Shown: positions 1 to 6,952 of the stretch, piece after piece
Position numbering within the stretch: the stretch's first letter is position 1
Layout: the number at the start of each line of letters is the position of its first letter
The notes under the pieces: model-generated
Told to the model about the DNA's origin: nothing
What the model saw: only the letters and a program-made list of their open reading frames with translations
The model's database searches: none
Made by a program: the position numbers and the translations under genes
NCBI GenBank assembly: GCA_003601725.1
Contig: PIYJ01000042.1
Location: 1-10,419, forward strand
Source of the DNA: Candidatus Bathyarchaeota archaeon
GTDB taxonomy: Archaea > Thermoproteota > Bathyarchaeia > Bathyarchaeales > DTEX01
Direction of reading: 5' to 3'
Length of the DNA stretch: 10,419 bases

Positions 1-232
1 TGTTTATCATCTTATCGTCGATGTCGGTTACGTTGCTGACATACTTGACCCTGAAGCCCTTATACTCCAAGTAACGACGGACAACATCAGCAACGACGAA
101 TGCCCTAGCATTCCCGATATGAATATAATCATAGACTGTGGGCCCGCACACGTATATCCTAACTTCTCCTGAACGAAGAGGAACGAATTCTTCCATCCGT
201 CTTCCAAGCGTATTAAACACTTTCAGAACCAT
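1..232 (-). CDS. cysS: Cysteinyl-tRNA synthetase, N-terminal part (cut by window start)
   Basis: Class I aminoacyl-tRNA synthetase that charges tRNA-Cys with cysteine in the cytoplasm. Only the first 77 residues are present; the gene continues beyond base 1. The visible part carries the family N-terminal signatures: a CGPTVYD segment whose Cys29 is the expected first zinc ligand, the class I HIGH-type motif as HIGN at residues 38-41, and the NVTDIDDK stretch near residues 67-74. The ATG start at 230-232 places these at the usual distance from the N-terminus. No clear Shine-Dalgarno sequence precedes it, but a TATA-like element lies about 55 bp upstream. The MFS gene upstream on the same strand ends 74 bp before this start. 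Identification is firm; intactness of the rest cannot be seen. Confidence 0.95.
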   Translation of the reverse strand, partial: MVLKVFNTLGRRMEEFVPLRSGEVRIYVCGPTVYDYIHIGNARAFVVADVVRRYLEYKGFRVKYVSNVTDIDDKMIN

Positions 233-285
233 TGCGGCAACCAACAGCTGAACAGCTAATTACTGGAAGAATGAACAGCGACGCG

Positions 286-294
286 TATAAAATT
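286..294 (-). promoter_or_regulatory. Candidate TATA box for cysS
   Basis: On the minus strand the sequence AATTTTATA lies here, about 55 bp upstream of the cysS ATG. An archaeal start site 24-28 bp downstream would give a leader of roughly 30 nt. A small dyad, AGCTG-AA-CAGCT at 246-257, falls in the predicted leader. This is a motif match only. Confidence 0.4.
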
Positions 295-306
295 TGCTCG
301 CAAAAG

Positions 307-1506
307 TCAAGATGTTGATCTACGTCTCTTCCCGAAGAAGAACTGATAGGAAACCCCATTCAGAGCTATCACAGCGGCTCCTATCACGAAAGGCAAAGAC
401 ATGCTTATGCTCTGCATGATGTATCCTCCTATTGCCGGCGCGAAAGATCTGATGCTCATTCTGGCGAGGTTGCTGAATCCCACGGCGGATGATCTCTCAG
501 AGGGATCGACGATGCTGACTATGAAGGCCTGTCTAATCGGCATAGTTATCGTTATGGAGACGCGGTATGCGATGAGAAGCAAAGAAAATTCAAGGCAGCC
601 GGGCACGAAGGGAATAAGAAGCATAGCCGCCGCTGAGAGTATTCTGTTCAAGGCGATGATCTTCACTTCGTCCAGATCCTTTTCAACCTTGAAGATTAAA
701 AGATACAAGAGCATAACTATGAACCTTGAAACAGCATAGACGGGACCTAAAACCTCCTCGCCCATTGAGAATTTAATCTTAAACCATGGTCCAATCAGAT
801 CTCCAGTTATGCCGAAACCGAACCCTCCAATCGCCCTCACAACTGAGAATCGAGATATGGTCGCGGTTGACTTCTTCGGAAGGAAGGATTCTCTCCTCCC
901 TCCACGATTCCTAGGCGGCTCCTCCCTGATTGGAAGGACAAAGATGAAAGAGATGAACGAGAGGAATGCGCAGAAAAGAAACAGCAGCCTGAAGGACTCA
1001 GCCTCCCCAATTAACAGCCACGACTGAAGCGGCTTAGGGAGACTTCCAAGAAGCGAGCCGAGAATCCCTACGAACGAGTTTGTCAAGGCGAAGATTGTGA
1101 AGATCTTTGTTCTCGATTCTTTCATGCTTTTGTCAGCTATCATCCCCGAGACGGAAGGTTGCCCAGCTCCCGCCCCCTCTCCCATGGCTCCTATGATCTG
1201 AGCCGCGATAAGCATGGTGTAGTCCGTAAAGAAAGCGTATATCAGCAGTCTGACTGTTGATGATAATCCGCCGAGCACAATGAAGACTTTTCTCCCATAC
1301 TTGTCTGCCAAGATGCCTATGAACACAGAACGCATCGCGCCGACTATCGTTGCAATCATGGAGAGCAGCCCTATGGCCATGAGGTCGTAGCCAATAATAT
1401 ACAGATAAAGGGATCTAATCACTTGGAGACATCCGAGAATCGTTCTTCGTAGGCTCATGGATAAGATCAGCAGACGGAGATCAGTATTGAGGATGCTCCT
1501 CGGCAT
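307..1506 (-). CDS. Major facilitator superfamily (MFS) transporter
   Basis: Integral membrane transporter of the MFS, probably exchanging or cotransporting a small molecule with protons; the substrate cannot be read from sequence. About twelve hydrophobic segments are visible, and the cytoplasmic loop between helices 2 and 3 carries MFS motif A (GILADKYGRK, about residues 64-73 from the chosen start). The frame is open upstream to a TTG at 1641, and an ATG at 1602 is also available, but the extra 32-45 residues are hydrophilic and basic, unlike an MFS N-terminus. The ATG at 1504-1506 gives about 399 residues, a normal MFS length, with the first helix starting about 20 residues in. The stop is TGA. 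The gene is divergent from sfsA. The fold call is solid, the start less so. Confidence 0.85.
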   Translation of the reverse strand: MPRSILNTDLRLLILSMSLRRTILGCLQVIRSLYLYIIGYDLMAIGLLSMIATIVGAMRSVFIGILADKYGRKVFIVLGGLSSTVRLLIYAFFTDYTMLIAAQIIGAMGEGAGAGQPSVSGMIADKSMKESRTKIFTIFALTNSFVGILGSLLGSLPKPLQSWLLIGEAESFRLLFLFCAFLSFISFIFVLPIREEPPRNRGGRRESFLPKKSTATISRFSVVRAIGGFGFGITGDLIGPWFKIKFSMGEEVLGPVYAVSRFIVMLLYLLIFKVEKDLDEVKIIALNRILSAAAMLLIPFVPGCLEFSLLLIAYRVSITITMPIRQAFIVSIVDPSERSSAVGFSNLARMSIRSFAPAIGGYIMQSISMSLPFVIGAAVIALNGVSYQFFFGKRRRSTS

Positions 1507-1717
1507 ATGGCCAGCGTTCCCTTTTGAGGTTCTTAGAGAAGATAGAAAGGAACGCTTATTTCCTTTTTGTCCCTTGGCGGTCTTCGTTATCCACGTCAAC
1601 ATAGAGATGGGTCGCCTTAATTTTTCTTTTAGAACTGGCAAGCAGAATCGTTATCTAAGTCTAATCCTAGAGTTTAACTGATTGAAGTTGGATTGTAACG
1701 CCGATAGGATCTTACGC

Positions 1718-2404
1718 ATGAACGGTGTGAAGGAATGCATAATCCTAGAAAGGATCAACAGGTTCGCGGTGAAGATAATCTCAGACGGCGCGGTTCTCAA
1801 GGCATACATCAACAATACTGGTAGGCTTCTAGATTACATCGTTAAGGGCCGAAGAGGCTTTTGCATCCCGCATCAAAAAAGACTGAGGACTGACTGTAGA
1901 TTATTCGCTGTCAGAGAGAAAAAATCAGCCGCCATCATCGACACTCAGCTCCAGATGCAATCTCTAGAAAAGATCATAACTTTGAATCTTCTCCCATGGA
2001 GCAGAGGATGCCGCATTCTCAAGAGAAATGCTAAATTAGGCAGATCTCTCATCGACTATCTGCTTGAATGCGACGGGAAGAAAATTTATTTGGAAGTGAA
2101 AAGCGCAGTTATGAGAAACGGCGAGTATGCAATGTATCCAGACTGCCCCTCGCTGCGGGGAAGAAGACACATAGCGGAGATCACAAGACACGTCAAAAAC
2201 GGAGGACGAGGAGCAATACTTTTCATCGCCGCCTTGCCTGACATAAAGGCCTTCAAACCTAATAATCTGGCAGATCCGGAAGCAAGTCGACTACTTACAG
2301 AAGCAAAGGAAGCAGGGGTCGGTATTCGAGCGTTTGGGCTGTATTATAACCCTGAAGACTACTGTGTATATCTGTTTAAGCCTGATCTTCCAGTTGAGAT
2401 TTAA
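1718..2404 (+). CDS. sfsA: SfsA family protein (sugar fermentation stimulation protein homolog)
   Basis: Member of the SfsA family: a small N-terminal OB-like domain followed by a domain with a PD-(D/E)XK nuclease-like core. The E. coli gene was named for an effect on maltose metabolism; the molecular role in archaea is unsettled. Visible family marks are the ERINRF N-terminal segment, NNTGRL, a nuclease-like core with Asp in SLIDYLL and Glu and Lys in YLEVKS, and YPDCPSLRGRRHI in the C-terminal half. An upstream in-frame TTG at 1682 would add 12 residues. The ATG at 1718 is preferred because it puts the RF pair at the same distance from the N-terminus as in E. coli SfsA. The Arg usually following Ser in the S-R-x-D motif is Leu here, and TERG reads SLRG. 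The stop is TAA and the protein is 228 residues. Confidence 0.9.
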   Translation: MNGVKECIILERINRFAVKIISDGAVLKAYINNTGRLLDYIVKGRRGFCIPHQKRLRTDCRLFAVREKKSAAIIDTQLQMQSLEKIITLNLLPWSRGCRILKRNAKLGRSLIDYLLECDGKKIYLEVKSAVMRNGEYAMYPDCPSLRGRRHIAEITRHVKNGGRGAILFIAALPDIKAFKPNNLADPEASRLLTEAKEAGVGIRAFGLYYNPEDYCVYLFKPDLPVEI

Positions 2405-2465
2405 AGAAGGCGGATAAACAAGGGGTCTCTTGGATTTCGGAAATGATTTTGGGGTGGTTAACAAA

Positions 2466-2474
2466 GTTTTTATG
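2466..2474 (+). promoter_or_regulatory. Candidate TATA box for the ferritin-VIT1 gene
   Basis: GTTTTTATG sits about 20 bp before the TTG at 2491 and 40 bp before the ATG at 2515. A start site 24-28 bp downstream would fall near 2496, which favours the ATG at 2515 as translation start. It could drive the ferritin-VIT1/ogg2 pair. Motif inference only. Confidence 0.3.
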
Positions 2475-2490
2475 TGTCAGCTGATGTTAC

Positions 2491-3378
2491 TTGGAGAGAC
2501 TTGTAGAATATTGGATGATAACGTTAAGCGGGCTCTTCTCATTTTTCAAAAAAGAAATCACCGAGCATATCGTTTACAAAAGACTCGCCGAGAAGGCTGA
2601 TGGGAAGAACGCTGATGTGTTGAAGAGAATCTCCAATGACGAGCTTAGGCATTACAATGAGTGGAGACGCTTTACATTAGAGGATGTTCCGCCAAACAGG
2701 CTAATTATTCTCAAGATCCCGATAATCTCGAAGATTTTGGGGTTAACGTTCGCGATCAAGATGATGGAGAGGGGAGAAAGAAAAGCCGAGGTAGCCTACG
2801 GTGAAATTATGAAAAGCATTCCTGCGGCAAAAGATGTGCTTCGGGAAGAGATGGAACATGAAAAATTACTTATTGACATGATTGATGAGGAGAAGATCAA
2901 ATATGTCGGATCTATGGTTCTAGGATTGAATGATGCCTTAGTGGAGATCACAGGTGCCCTAGCGGGATTAATATTCACATTTCAAAACACGAGGATGATC
3001 GGTGCCGCTGGGCTCATAACGGGAATAGCCGCCTCGCTTTCTATGTCCGCCTCTGAGTATCTCTCGCAAAAATCTGAAGGAGGCTCGATGAATCCAGTTA
3101 AAGCCTCAGTATACACGGGAATCGCCTATATCTTGACTGTTCTTCTTTTAATAGTTCCATATTTCCTGTTGGAGAATTATTACCTTGCATTGGGAATAAC
3201 GCTAATGGATGTAGCTCTTGTAGTCTTTGTCTTCTCATTTTTTATATCCGTAGTTAAAGAGATGTCATTCGAAAGGATGTTTATAGAGATGCTCCTTACA
3301 AGTCTAGGAATCGCAGCTATCTCCTTCCTTATAGGTTGGCTGCGCAAAGCATTCTACATGTTGAAGTTTAAAATTTAA
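2491..3378 (+). CDS. Rubrerythrin/ferritin-like domain fused to a VIT1/CCC1 iron transporter
   Basis: Two-part iron protein similar in architecture to membrane-bound ferritin (MbfA). Residues about 15-135 form a four-helix ferritin-like domain with candidate di-iron ligands: Glu25 (ITEHIVY), Glu51 and His54 (ELRH), Glu100, and Glu120 with His123 (EMEH). Residues about 140-288 are a VIT1/CCC1-type membrane domain of about five helices, starting at GLNDALVEITGALAGL. In this family the soluble domain binds and oxidises Fe(II) and the membrane part moves Fe/Mn across the membrane. The TTG at 2491 is the first start in the open frame; ATG at 2515 would remove eight residues and fits the TATA position better. 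The stop is TAA. ogg2 begins 28 bp downstream on the same strand and is probably co-transcribed. The substrate metal is inferred from the family. Confidence 0.88.
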   Translation: MERLVEYWMITLSGLFSFFKKEITEHIVYKRLAEKADGKNADVLKRISNDELRHYNEWRRFTLEDVPPNRLIILKIPIISKILGLTFAIKMMERGERKAEVAYGEIMKSIPAAKDVLREEMEHEKLLIDMIDEEKIKYVGSMVLGLNDALVEITGALAGLIFTFQNTRMIGAAGLITGIAASLSMSASEYLSQKSEGGSMNPVKASVYTGIAYILTVLLLIVPYFLLENYYLALGITLMDVALVVFVFSFFISVVKEMSFERMFIEMLLTSLGIAAISFLIGWLRKAFYMLKFKI

Positions 3379-3406
3379 AGATTCAACTCGGAAATGGTGA
3401 ACCCTT

Positions 3407-4048
3407 ATGGTCTCAAATAACGAGGAAAAACTGATCAAAGCAATCGAAGAACTGAAAAGAAGCCGAGTAAGAACCCTCGTAGAGAAGAGAATCTCAGAAT
3501 TTAAAAAACTCAGAAAAGGAACAAGCCGAGAGATCTTTAAGGAGTTATGCTTCTGCATTCTATGTGCTAATTATTCAGCGGAGCGAAGCATAAAGATCCA
3601 AAAGGAGATAGACGATGGATTCTTAGCTTTTCCTAGCTCACAGCTGATTGAAAAACTAAAAGAAATGGGTCATCGTTTCCCCAAAACCCGAGCGTCATAC
3701 ATCATATCAGCAAGGAAACACAGCGACTCCATCAAGAGCATCGTAGAATCCTATAAGGACCCAAAAGAACTTCGAGAATGGCTGATTAAAAACATTCGTG
3801 GGATCGGATTGAAAGAAGCAAGCCACTTCTTGAGAAACATCGGATATACGGAGCTCGCCATCCTAGACTTTCACATCCTCGATTTGCTAGCTCGACACGG
3901 AATCATCGAGAAGCCCAAAACATTAACCAAGTCGAGATATCTCCAGATCGAAGATAAACTGAGAGAGATATCTAAACGCGTAGGTTTGAACATGGCTGAG
4001 CTGGATTTATATCTATGGTACATCGAGACGGGAAAGATTCTAAAATAG
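3407..4048 (+). CDS. ogg2: Ogg2-type 8-oxoguanine DNA glycosylase/AP lyase
   Basis: Bifunctional base-excision repair enzyme that removes 8-oxoguanine from DNA and cleaves the abasic strand by beta-elimination. The 213-residue length fits the archaeal Ogg2 family. The helix-hairpin-helix region is RGIGLKEASHFLRN, with Lys136 as the expected Schiff-base nucleophile, followed by AILDFHIL with Asp154 as the catalytic acid. The protein ends in Lys213; in the Methanocaldococcus enzyme the terminal lysine takes part in recognising 8-oxoguanine, so the conserved end supports the TAG at 4046-4048 being a true stop. A GGTGA Shine-Dalgarno sequence at 3396-3400 lies 6 nt before the ATG and fixes the start. 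The gene sits 28 bp behind the ferritin-VIT1 gene and 58 bp before the YjbQ-family gene. Very confident. Confidence 0.95.
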   Translation: MVSNNEEKLIKAIEELKRSRVRTLVEKRISEFKKLRKGTSREIFKELCFCILCANYSAERSIKIQKEIDDGFLAFPSSQLIEKLKEMGHRFPKTRASYIISARKHSDSIKSIVESYKDPKELREWLIKNIRGIGLKEASHFLRNIGYTELAILDFHILDLLARHGIIEKPKTLTKSRYLQIEDKLREISKRVGLNMAELDLYLWYIETGKILK

Positions 4049-4106
4049 CTGTGAAGACTTATTCCTAGCATATGAAATACGCTGAAAAGAAGGAGAGAAG
4101 TAAATA

Positions 4107-4535
4107 ATGAACTTCTATTCTCAAGATCTAAGAATCTCCACTCGGAAGAGAATTGAGATTCTAGATATAACGGAAGAAGTATATCGAGTAGTTAGGAAAA
4201 GCGGGATAAAGAACGGTCTGGTTAACCTCTGGGTTCCCCACTCCACTGCGGCTATAGCGGTAAATGAGCATGACACCGATCTTTGGGAAGACGTCGTGAA
4301 TGTTCTTCAAAAGATTGCCCCACTGAAAGGAGACTACCAGCACAATGCAAAGTACGGATGGAGCATAAGAGAACAGAATGCCCACGCGCATATTCTGAAT
4401 TGTCTAATTAAACCTGGAGTCTCAATTCCGCTCGAGAATGGTAGAATGCTTCTTGGAACGTGGCAGTCAATCCTCTTCATCGAGATGGACGGCTCAAGAT
4501 CACGTAGGGTCCACGTGCAAATCATGGGCGAATAA
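4107..4535 (+). CDS. YjbQ/UPF0047 family protein (annotated as secondary thiamine-phosphate synthase)
   Basis: Small soluble protein of the YjbQ family (142 residues, normal length). E. coli YjbQ has weak thiamine-phosphate synthase activity, and the family is often annotated that way, but the physiological role in archaea is unproven. Family motifs present are HSTAAIAVNE (residues 45-54), His79 in YQHN, NAHAHI (91-96), GTWQSI (117-122) and the DGSRSR segment near the C-terminus (128-133). The ATG start is fixed by AGGAGAG at 4091-4097, nine nucleotides upstream. It follows ogg2 by 58 bp and may belong to that transcript, though the strong ribosome site would also suit separate expression. 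The stop is TAA, and the thyA relic ends 18 bp away on the other strand. Confidence 0.9.
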   Translation: MNFYSQDLRISTRKRIEILDITEEVYRVVRKSGIKNGLVNLWVPHSTAAIAVNEHDTDLWEDVVNVLQKIAPLKGDYQHNAKYGWSIREQNAHAHILNCLIKPGVSIPLENGRMLLGTWQSILFIEMDGSRSRRVHVQIMGE

Positions 4536-4553
4536 AAAGGACCGTCGTAAAAG

Positions 4554-5255
4554 TTAGGGTCTATTTAATCGTCTCTCAACAATCTTCACGAATCGTTCAA
4601 CATCAGCATAGGTCTTTTCATAAATATGCGCGCTGTTCGAGAAATCCAGATAGACGCCTACCTCCAAACCTAACCATTCAGAAATCTTCTTCTGAAGTTC
4701 CGTCACGGCAAGCATGTTCATATGCATCGCTCGGAAGACGTCACGGCTCCGCTAAGCCGTATGCATGTTCAATCGGTCATTCCTCATTGTGCACCAGACT
4801 CTTCGGAGACACGGCGGTGAGTCAGCCCACATGTCCATTTTCGGAATCCACGTTATCGCTTGGGCTCTTCGGGAGAAGCTTTTCTCCTTTAATTTCTCAA
4901 CGATATAGTCTATCTGATTTATCGATTCAGGAGGATACCTGAAGAGTCTTTCATGGTATGTGTAATGTATCTTGCCCTTCTCCACTGCCCAGTCTAACGT
5001 GCCATGTAAGACTTCCTCATAATATTTCTGAAGCGTCCCCTTCACTGCGACGTTGATGTCTCCCATGTGAATCCTTGGCTCTTCAAATGGGCTCTCGACA
5101 ACTATTAGTAAACCTGATATCTCTCTGGACTTCTCGCCGTACCCTGTTGGAATCTCCGCTCCGCTTCTCCAACATTCAAGACCAGTTCTCTCTCAAGATT
5201 CCGAAATCGTCCGCGCTCTTATCGCAACGTCAACAAGGTCTCCAACTAAGGCTTC
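4554..5255 (-). pseudogene. thyA: Archaeal-type thymidylate synthase, interrupted by two in-frame stops
   Basis: Read continuously on the minus strand, this frame encodes about 233 residues matching archaeal ThyA (dUMP to dTMP). Recognisable parts in order are EIPTGYGEKS, ESPFEEPRIH, YTYHERLF, NQIDYI, SRRAQAITW (phosphate-binding arginines), the active-site PPCL with the catalytic Cys codon at 4809-4811, RSRD, and NSAHIYEK near the end, closing with TAA at 4554-4556. It is interrupted by TGA at 5193-5195, where the family usually has Trp, and by TAG at 4752-4754, where an aromatic residue normally precedes RSRD. No ATG, GTG or TTG lies in frame before the TGA, and TAG and TAA occur in frame at 5256-5258 and 5262-5264. 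There is no frameshift within the body. The longest uninterrupted piece from an ATG (4752-5066) lacks both ends. A recently decayed gene, sequencing errors, or stop-codon recoding could explain this; decay is most likely. Confidence 0.85.
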
Positions 5256-5289
5256 CTACTCTTACCCAATAGGAATAAAGATTAGGTAG

Positions 5290-5297
5290 ATAAAATC
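5290..5297 (-). promoter_or_regulatory. thyA: Possible remnant TATA box of thyA
   Basis: The minus strand reads GATTTTAT here, about 30 bp before the expected thyA start region near 5258-5267. The spacing would suit a nearly leaderless transcript. It may instead have no function. Confidence 0.2.
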
Positions 5298-5347
5298 TTC
5301 GGAGTTAAAACTTATCCACACGGGTTAGAATAAAAATTAGAAATAAC

Positions 5348-5755
5348 ATGGCGAAGAAGTATCCATTGAACAGCGGAATTCCATGCAGGAGGCATAGGTG
5401 CAACTTATGCTGCGTAGATACTGAGATGCCTCTTTCAAGATCAGATATGAGCCGAATTATGAAATTAGGGTATAACCTCAAAGATTTTGCAGTTAAAACA
5501 CCAGAAGGGTGGCAGCTAAAAAATTATTCTGGCAGATGCGTTTTCCTCAGCGAGGAAGGCTGCAAGATATATCCCTATAGGCCTGAAGGCTGCAGGTTGT
5601 ATCCCCTCGTTTATGATGAGACTTCGGAGACCGTGAAGTTTGATGATGTATGTCCTTATACTGACGAGTTTAAGACGACTCAGGAGGATATTCAAAGACT
5701 CATCAATCTGCTGGTTCAGCTAGAAAAAGAGAGAAAAGAAGACGCTGCTCTGTAA
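5348..5755 (+). CDS. YkgJ-type CxxCxxCC cysteine-cluster protein
   Basis: Small soluble protein (135 residues) of the YkgJ/UPF0153 family, expected to bind zinc or an iron-sulfur cluster; its cellular role is unknown. Eight cysteines are visible: Cys13, 18, 21 and 22 in the N-terminal CRRHRCNLCC cluster, Cys64 in GRCVFL, Cys72 in GCKIYP, Cys82 in EGCRLYPL, and Cys102 in VCPY. Their spacing and the IYPYRP/CRLYPL segments are the family hallmark. The C-terminal 30 residues are charged and helical-looking. The ATG is the natural start for the cluster spacing, although no good Shine-Dalgarno sequence precedes it, so the transcript may be short-leadered. It is divergent from the thyA relic and followed by the Gfo/Idh gene on the same strand. 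The stop is TAA. Confidence 0.85.
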   Translation: MAKKYPLNSGIPCRRHRCNLCCVDTEMPLSRSDMSRIMKLGYNLKDFAVKTPEGWQLKNYSGRCVFLSEEGCKIYPYRPEGCRLYPLVYDETSETVKFDDVCPYTDEFKTTQEDIQRLINLLVQLEKERKEDAAL

Positions 5756-5789
5756 AAATTTCAGATGAAAAAATATTTCTATGGTCCTC

Positions 5790-5797
5790 ATATAAAG
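5790..5797 (+). promoter_or_regulatory. TATA box for the first Gfo/Idh gene
   Basis: ATATAAAG is a good archaeal TATA match. Transcription would start near 5818-5822, downstream of the earliest possible GTG start at 5799, so translation more likely starts at the TTG at 5844. Confidence 0.5.
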
Positions 5798-5828
5798 GGT
5801 GAAGACCCTATTATGTTCTGAATCTGTA

Positions 5829-5834
5829 GAGGTG
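5829..5834 (+). promoter_or_regulatory. Shine-Dalgarno sequence deciding the Gfo/Idh start
   Basis: GAGGTG lies nine nucleotides before the TTG at 5844-5846 and matches the archaeal anti-SD consensus well. It supports that TTG over the in-frame GTG codons at 5799 and 5832. Confidence 0.55.
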
Positions 5835-5843
5835 TTAGAAGCC

Positions 5844-6836
5844 TTGCTTAGGCTCATCCAGGTTGGTGTTGGAGGATTCGGAAGAAGCTGGACGGATATC
5901 GTTGATTCATCAGAACTCTGGGATGCCGTGGCTTATGTCGACATAAACGAGGAAGCCTTAAAGGAGGCAGCAGCGGCGCATGAAATGCCTAAGGATAGAT
6001 GTTTCAAAGATTTGGAGAGTGCATTGGCAAGTGTTGAAGCTGACGCCGCCTTGATTGTTGTTCCCCCAAAGGTTCACATGGAGATCGCTTTGCAATCCTT
6101 AAAGGCGGGGCTTCATGTATTGATTGAAAAGCCTCTGGCTGATACTATGGAGAATGCGAAGAGAATAGTCTCTGAAGCTGATAAGCGAAGCCTAAAATTA
6201 ATGGTCAGCCAGAATTATCGTTTCCGAAGGGGAGCGCGAACAGTCAGAAGGTTAATTGAGACTGGAAAAGTTGGAAATCCGAGCTATGCCGTTGTGAATT
6301 TCCATAAGGCTCCACGCTTCAGAGGATTCCGGTTGAGAATGGATCATCCGCTTCTTATCGATATGGCGATCCATCATTTCGACACGATGAGATACATATT
6401 CAACTCAGATCCATCAAGCATATACTGCGAAACATGGAGGCCGAAATGGAGCTGGTTCAAAGGAGATCCATGCGCAACTGTTATGATCAAGATGGAGAAC
6501 GGAGTCCGCCTGACGTATGTTGGAAGCTGGGTTTCTCTAGGCTGGGAGACAACGTGGGACGGCGATTGGAGAATAGAATGCTCAGAGGGCGGAATATATT
6601 GGAATGAAAAGGTTAAATCTAAGCTAAGAGACTCCGTGAACGAAGTGACAGAAAGATTCGTCCCGATGCCCCTTGAGGATCGAGCTTACTCTTTGTATGA
6701 GTTCGCTGAAGCCATCAGAAAAGACAGGGAACCAGAAACCAGCGGCCAAGATAATCTGAAGAGCCTTGCCATGGTCTTCGCATCTTTAGAATCGGCTGAA
6801 AGCGGCAAATCGGTCTCGGTGAACAAATATCTATAG
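5844..6836 (+). CDS. Gfo/Idh/MocA family NAD(P)-dependent oxidoreductase
   Basis: Cytoplasmic dehydrogenase of the glucose-fructose oxidoreductase/inositol dehydrogenase/MocA superfamily; the substrate, probably a sugar or polyol derivative, is not identifiable. Numbering from the TTG start (330 residues): GVGGFG dinucleotide-binding loop at 8-13, the Glu-Lys-Pro motif at 95-97 whose lysine is catalytic in the family, and Asp173 with His177/178 in IDMAIHHFD, the expected substrate/proton-relay site. The C-terminal alpha/beta domain is tryptophan-rich. An in-frame GTG at 5799 would add 15 residues ahead of the Rossmann strand, but it lies two bases after the TATA box, so TTG 5844 with GAGGTG upstream is preferred. 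The stop is TAG at 6834-6836, followed by a T-rich tract. It is not closely related in sequence to the second Gfo/Idh gene here. Confidence 0.9.
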   Translation: MLRLIQVGVGGFGRSWTDIVDSSELWDAVAYVDINEEALKEAAAAHEMPKDRCFKDLESALASVEADAALIVVPPKVHMEIALQSLKAGLHVLIEKPLADTMENAKRIVSEADKRSLKLMVSQNYRFRRGARTVRRLIETGKVGNPSYAVVNFHKAPRFRGFRLRMDHPLLIDMAIHHFDTMRYIFNSDPSSIYCETWRPKWSWFKGDPCATVMIKMENGVRLTYVGSWVSLGWETTWDGDWRIECSEGGIYWNEKVKSKLRDSVNEVTERFVPMPLEDRAYSLYEFAEAIRKDREPETSGQDNLKSLAMVFASLESAESGKSVSVNKYL

Positions 6837-6860
6837 GCGATAGGGTCCTGATTTCCCTTC

Positions 6861-6877
6861 TTATTTTTTATAATATA
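6861..6877 (+). terminator. Candidate T-rich terminator after the Gfo/Idh gene
   Basis: TTATTTTTTATAATATA begins 24 bp after the stop codon and contains a run of six T, the kind of U-tract at which archaeal RNA polymerase terminates. Its right half also resembles a TATA box, but it lies about 80 bp before the nre start, so that use is less certain. Confidence 0.4.
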
Positions 6878-6952
6878 CATCAGAAAGCAACATTATTATT
6901 AATAGGCGGAGTTCCTTATTCATATCGGAGTTCTAACTAAAGGTAGAAAAGA

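Noticed and set aside
246..257. Small palindrome AGCTGAACAGCT upstream of cysS
   Set aside because: The arms are only five bases with a two-base centre; too short to call an operator or hairpin.
401..1027. Plus-strand open frames inside the MFS gene
   Set aside because: They lie antisense to a membrane-helix coding region with motif A and show no family features of their own.
1507..1641. N-terminal extension of the MFS transporter starting at TTG 1641
   Set aside because: The 45 extra residues are hydrophilic and basic, there is no convincing ribosome site, and they would precede a normal MFS N-terminus.
4752..4754. TAG in the thyA frame read as pyrrolysine
   Set aside because: TAG also ends ogg2 directly after its conserved terminal lysine and ends the first Gfo/Idh gene, so it works as a stop here. 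The thyA frame also has a TGA and no start, which decay explains more simply. Backup TGA codons follow both TAG stops within a few codons, so the idea is not fully excluded.
5075..5272. 65-residue plus-strand frame opposite the thyA relic
   Set aside because: It overlaps the thyA coding match on the other strand and resembles no known protein.
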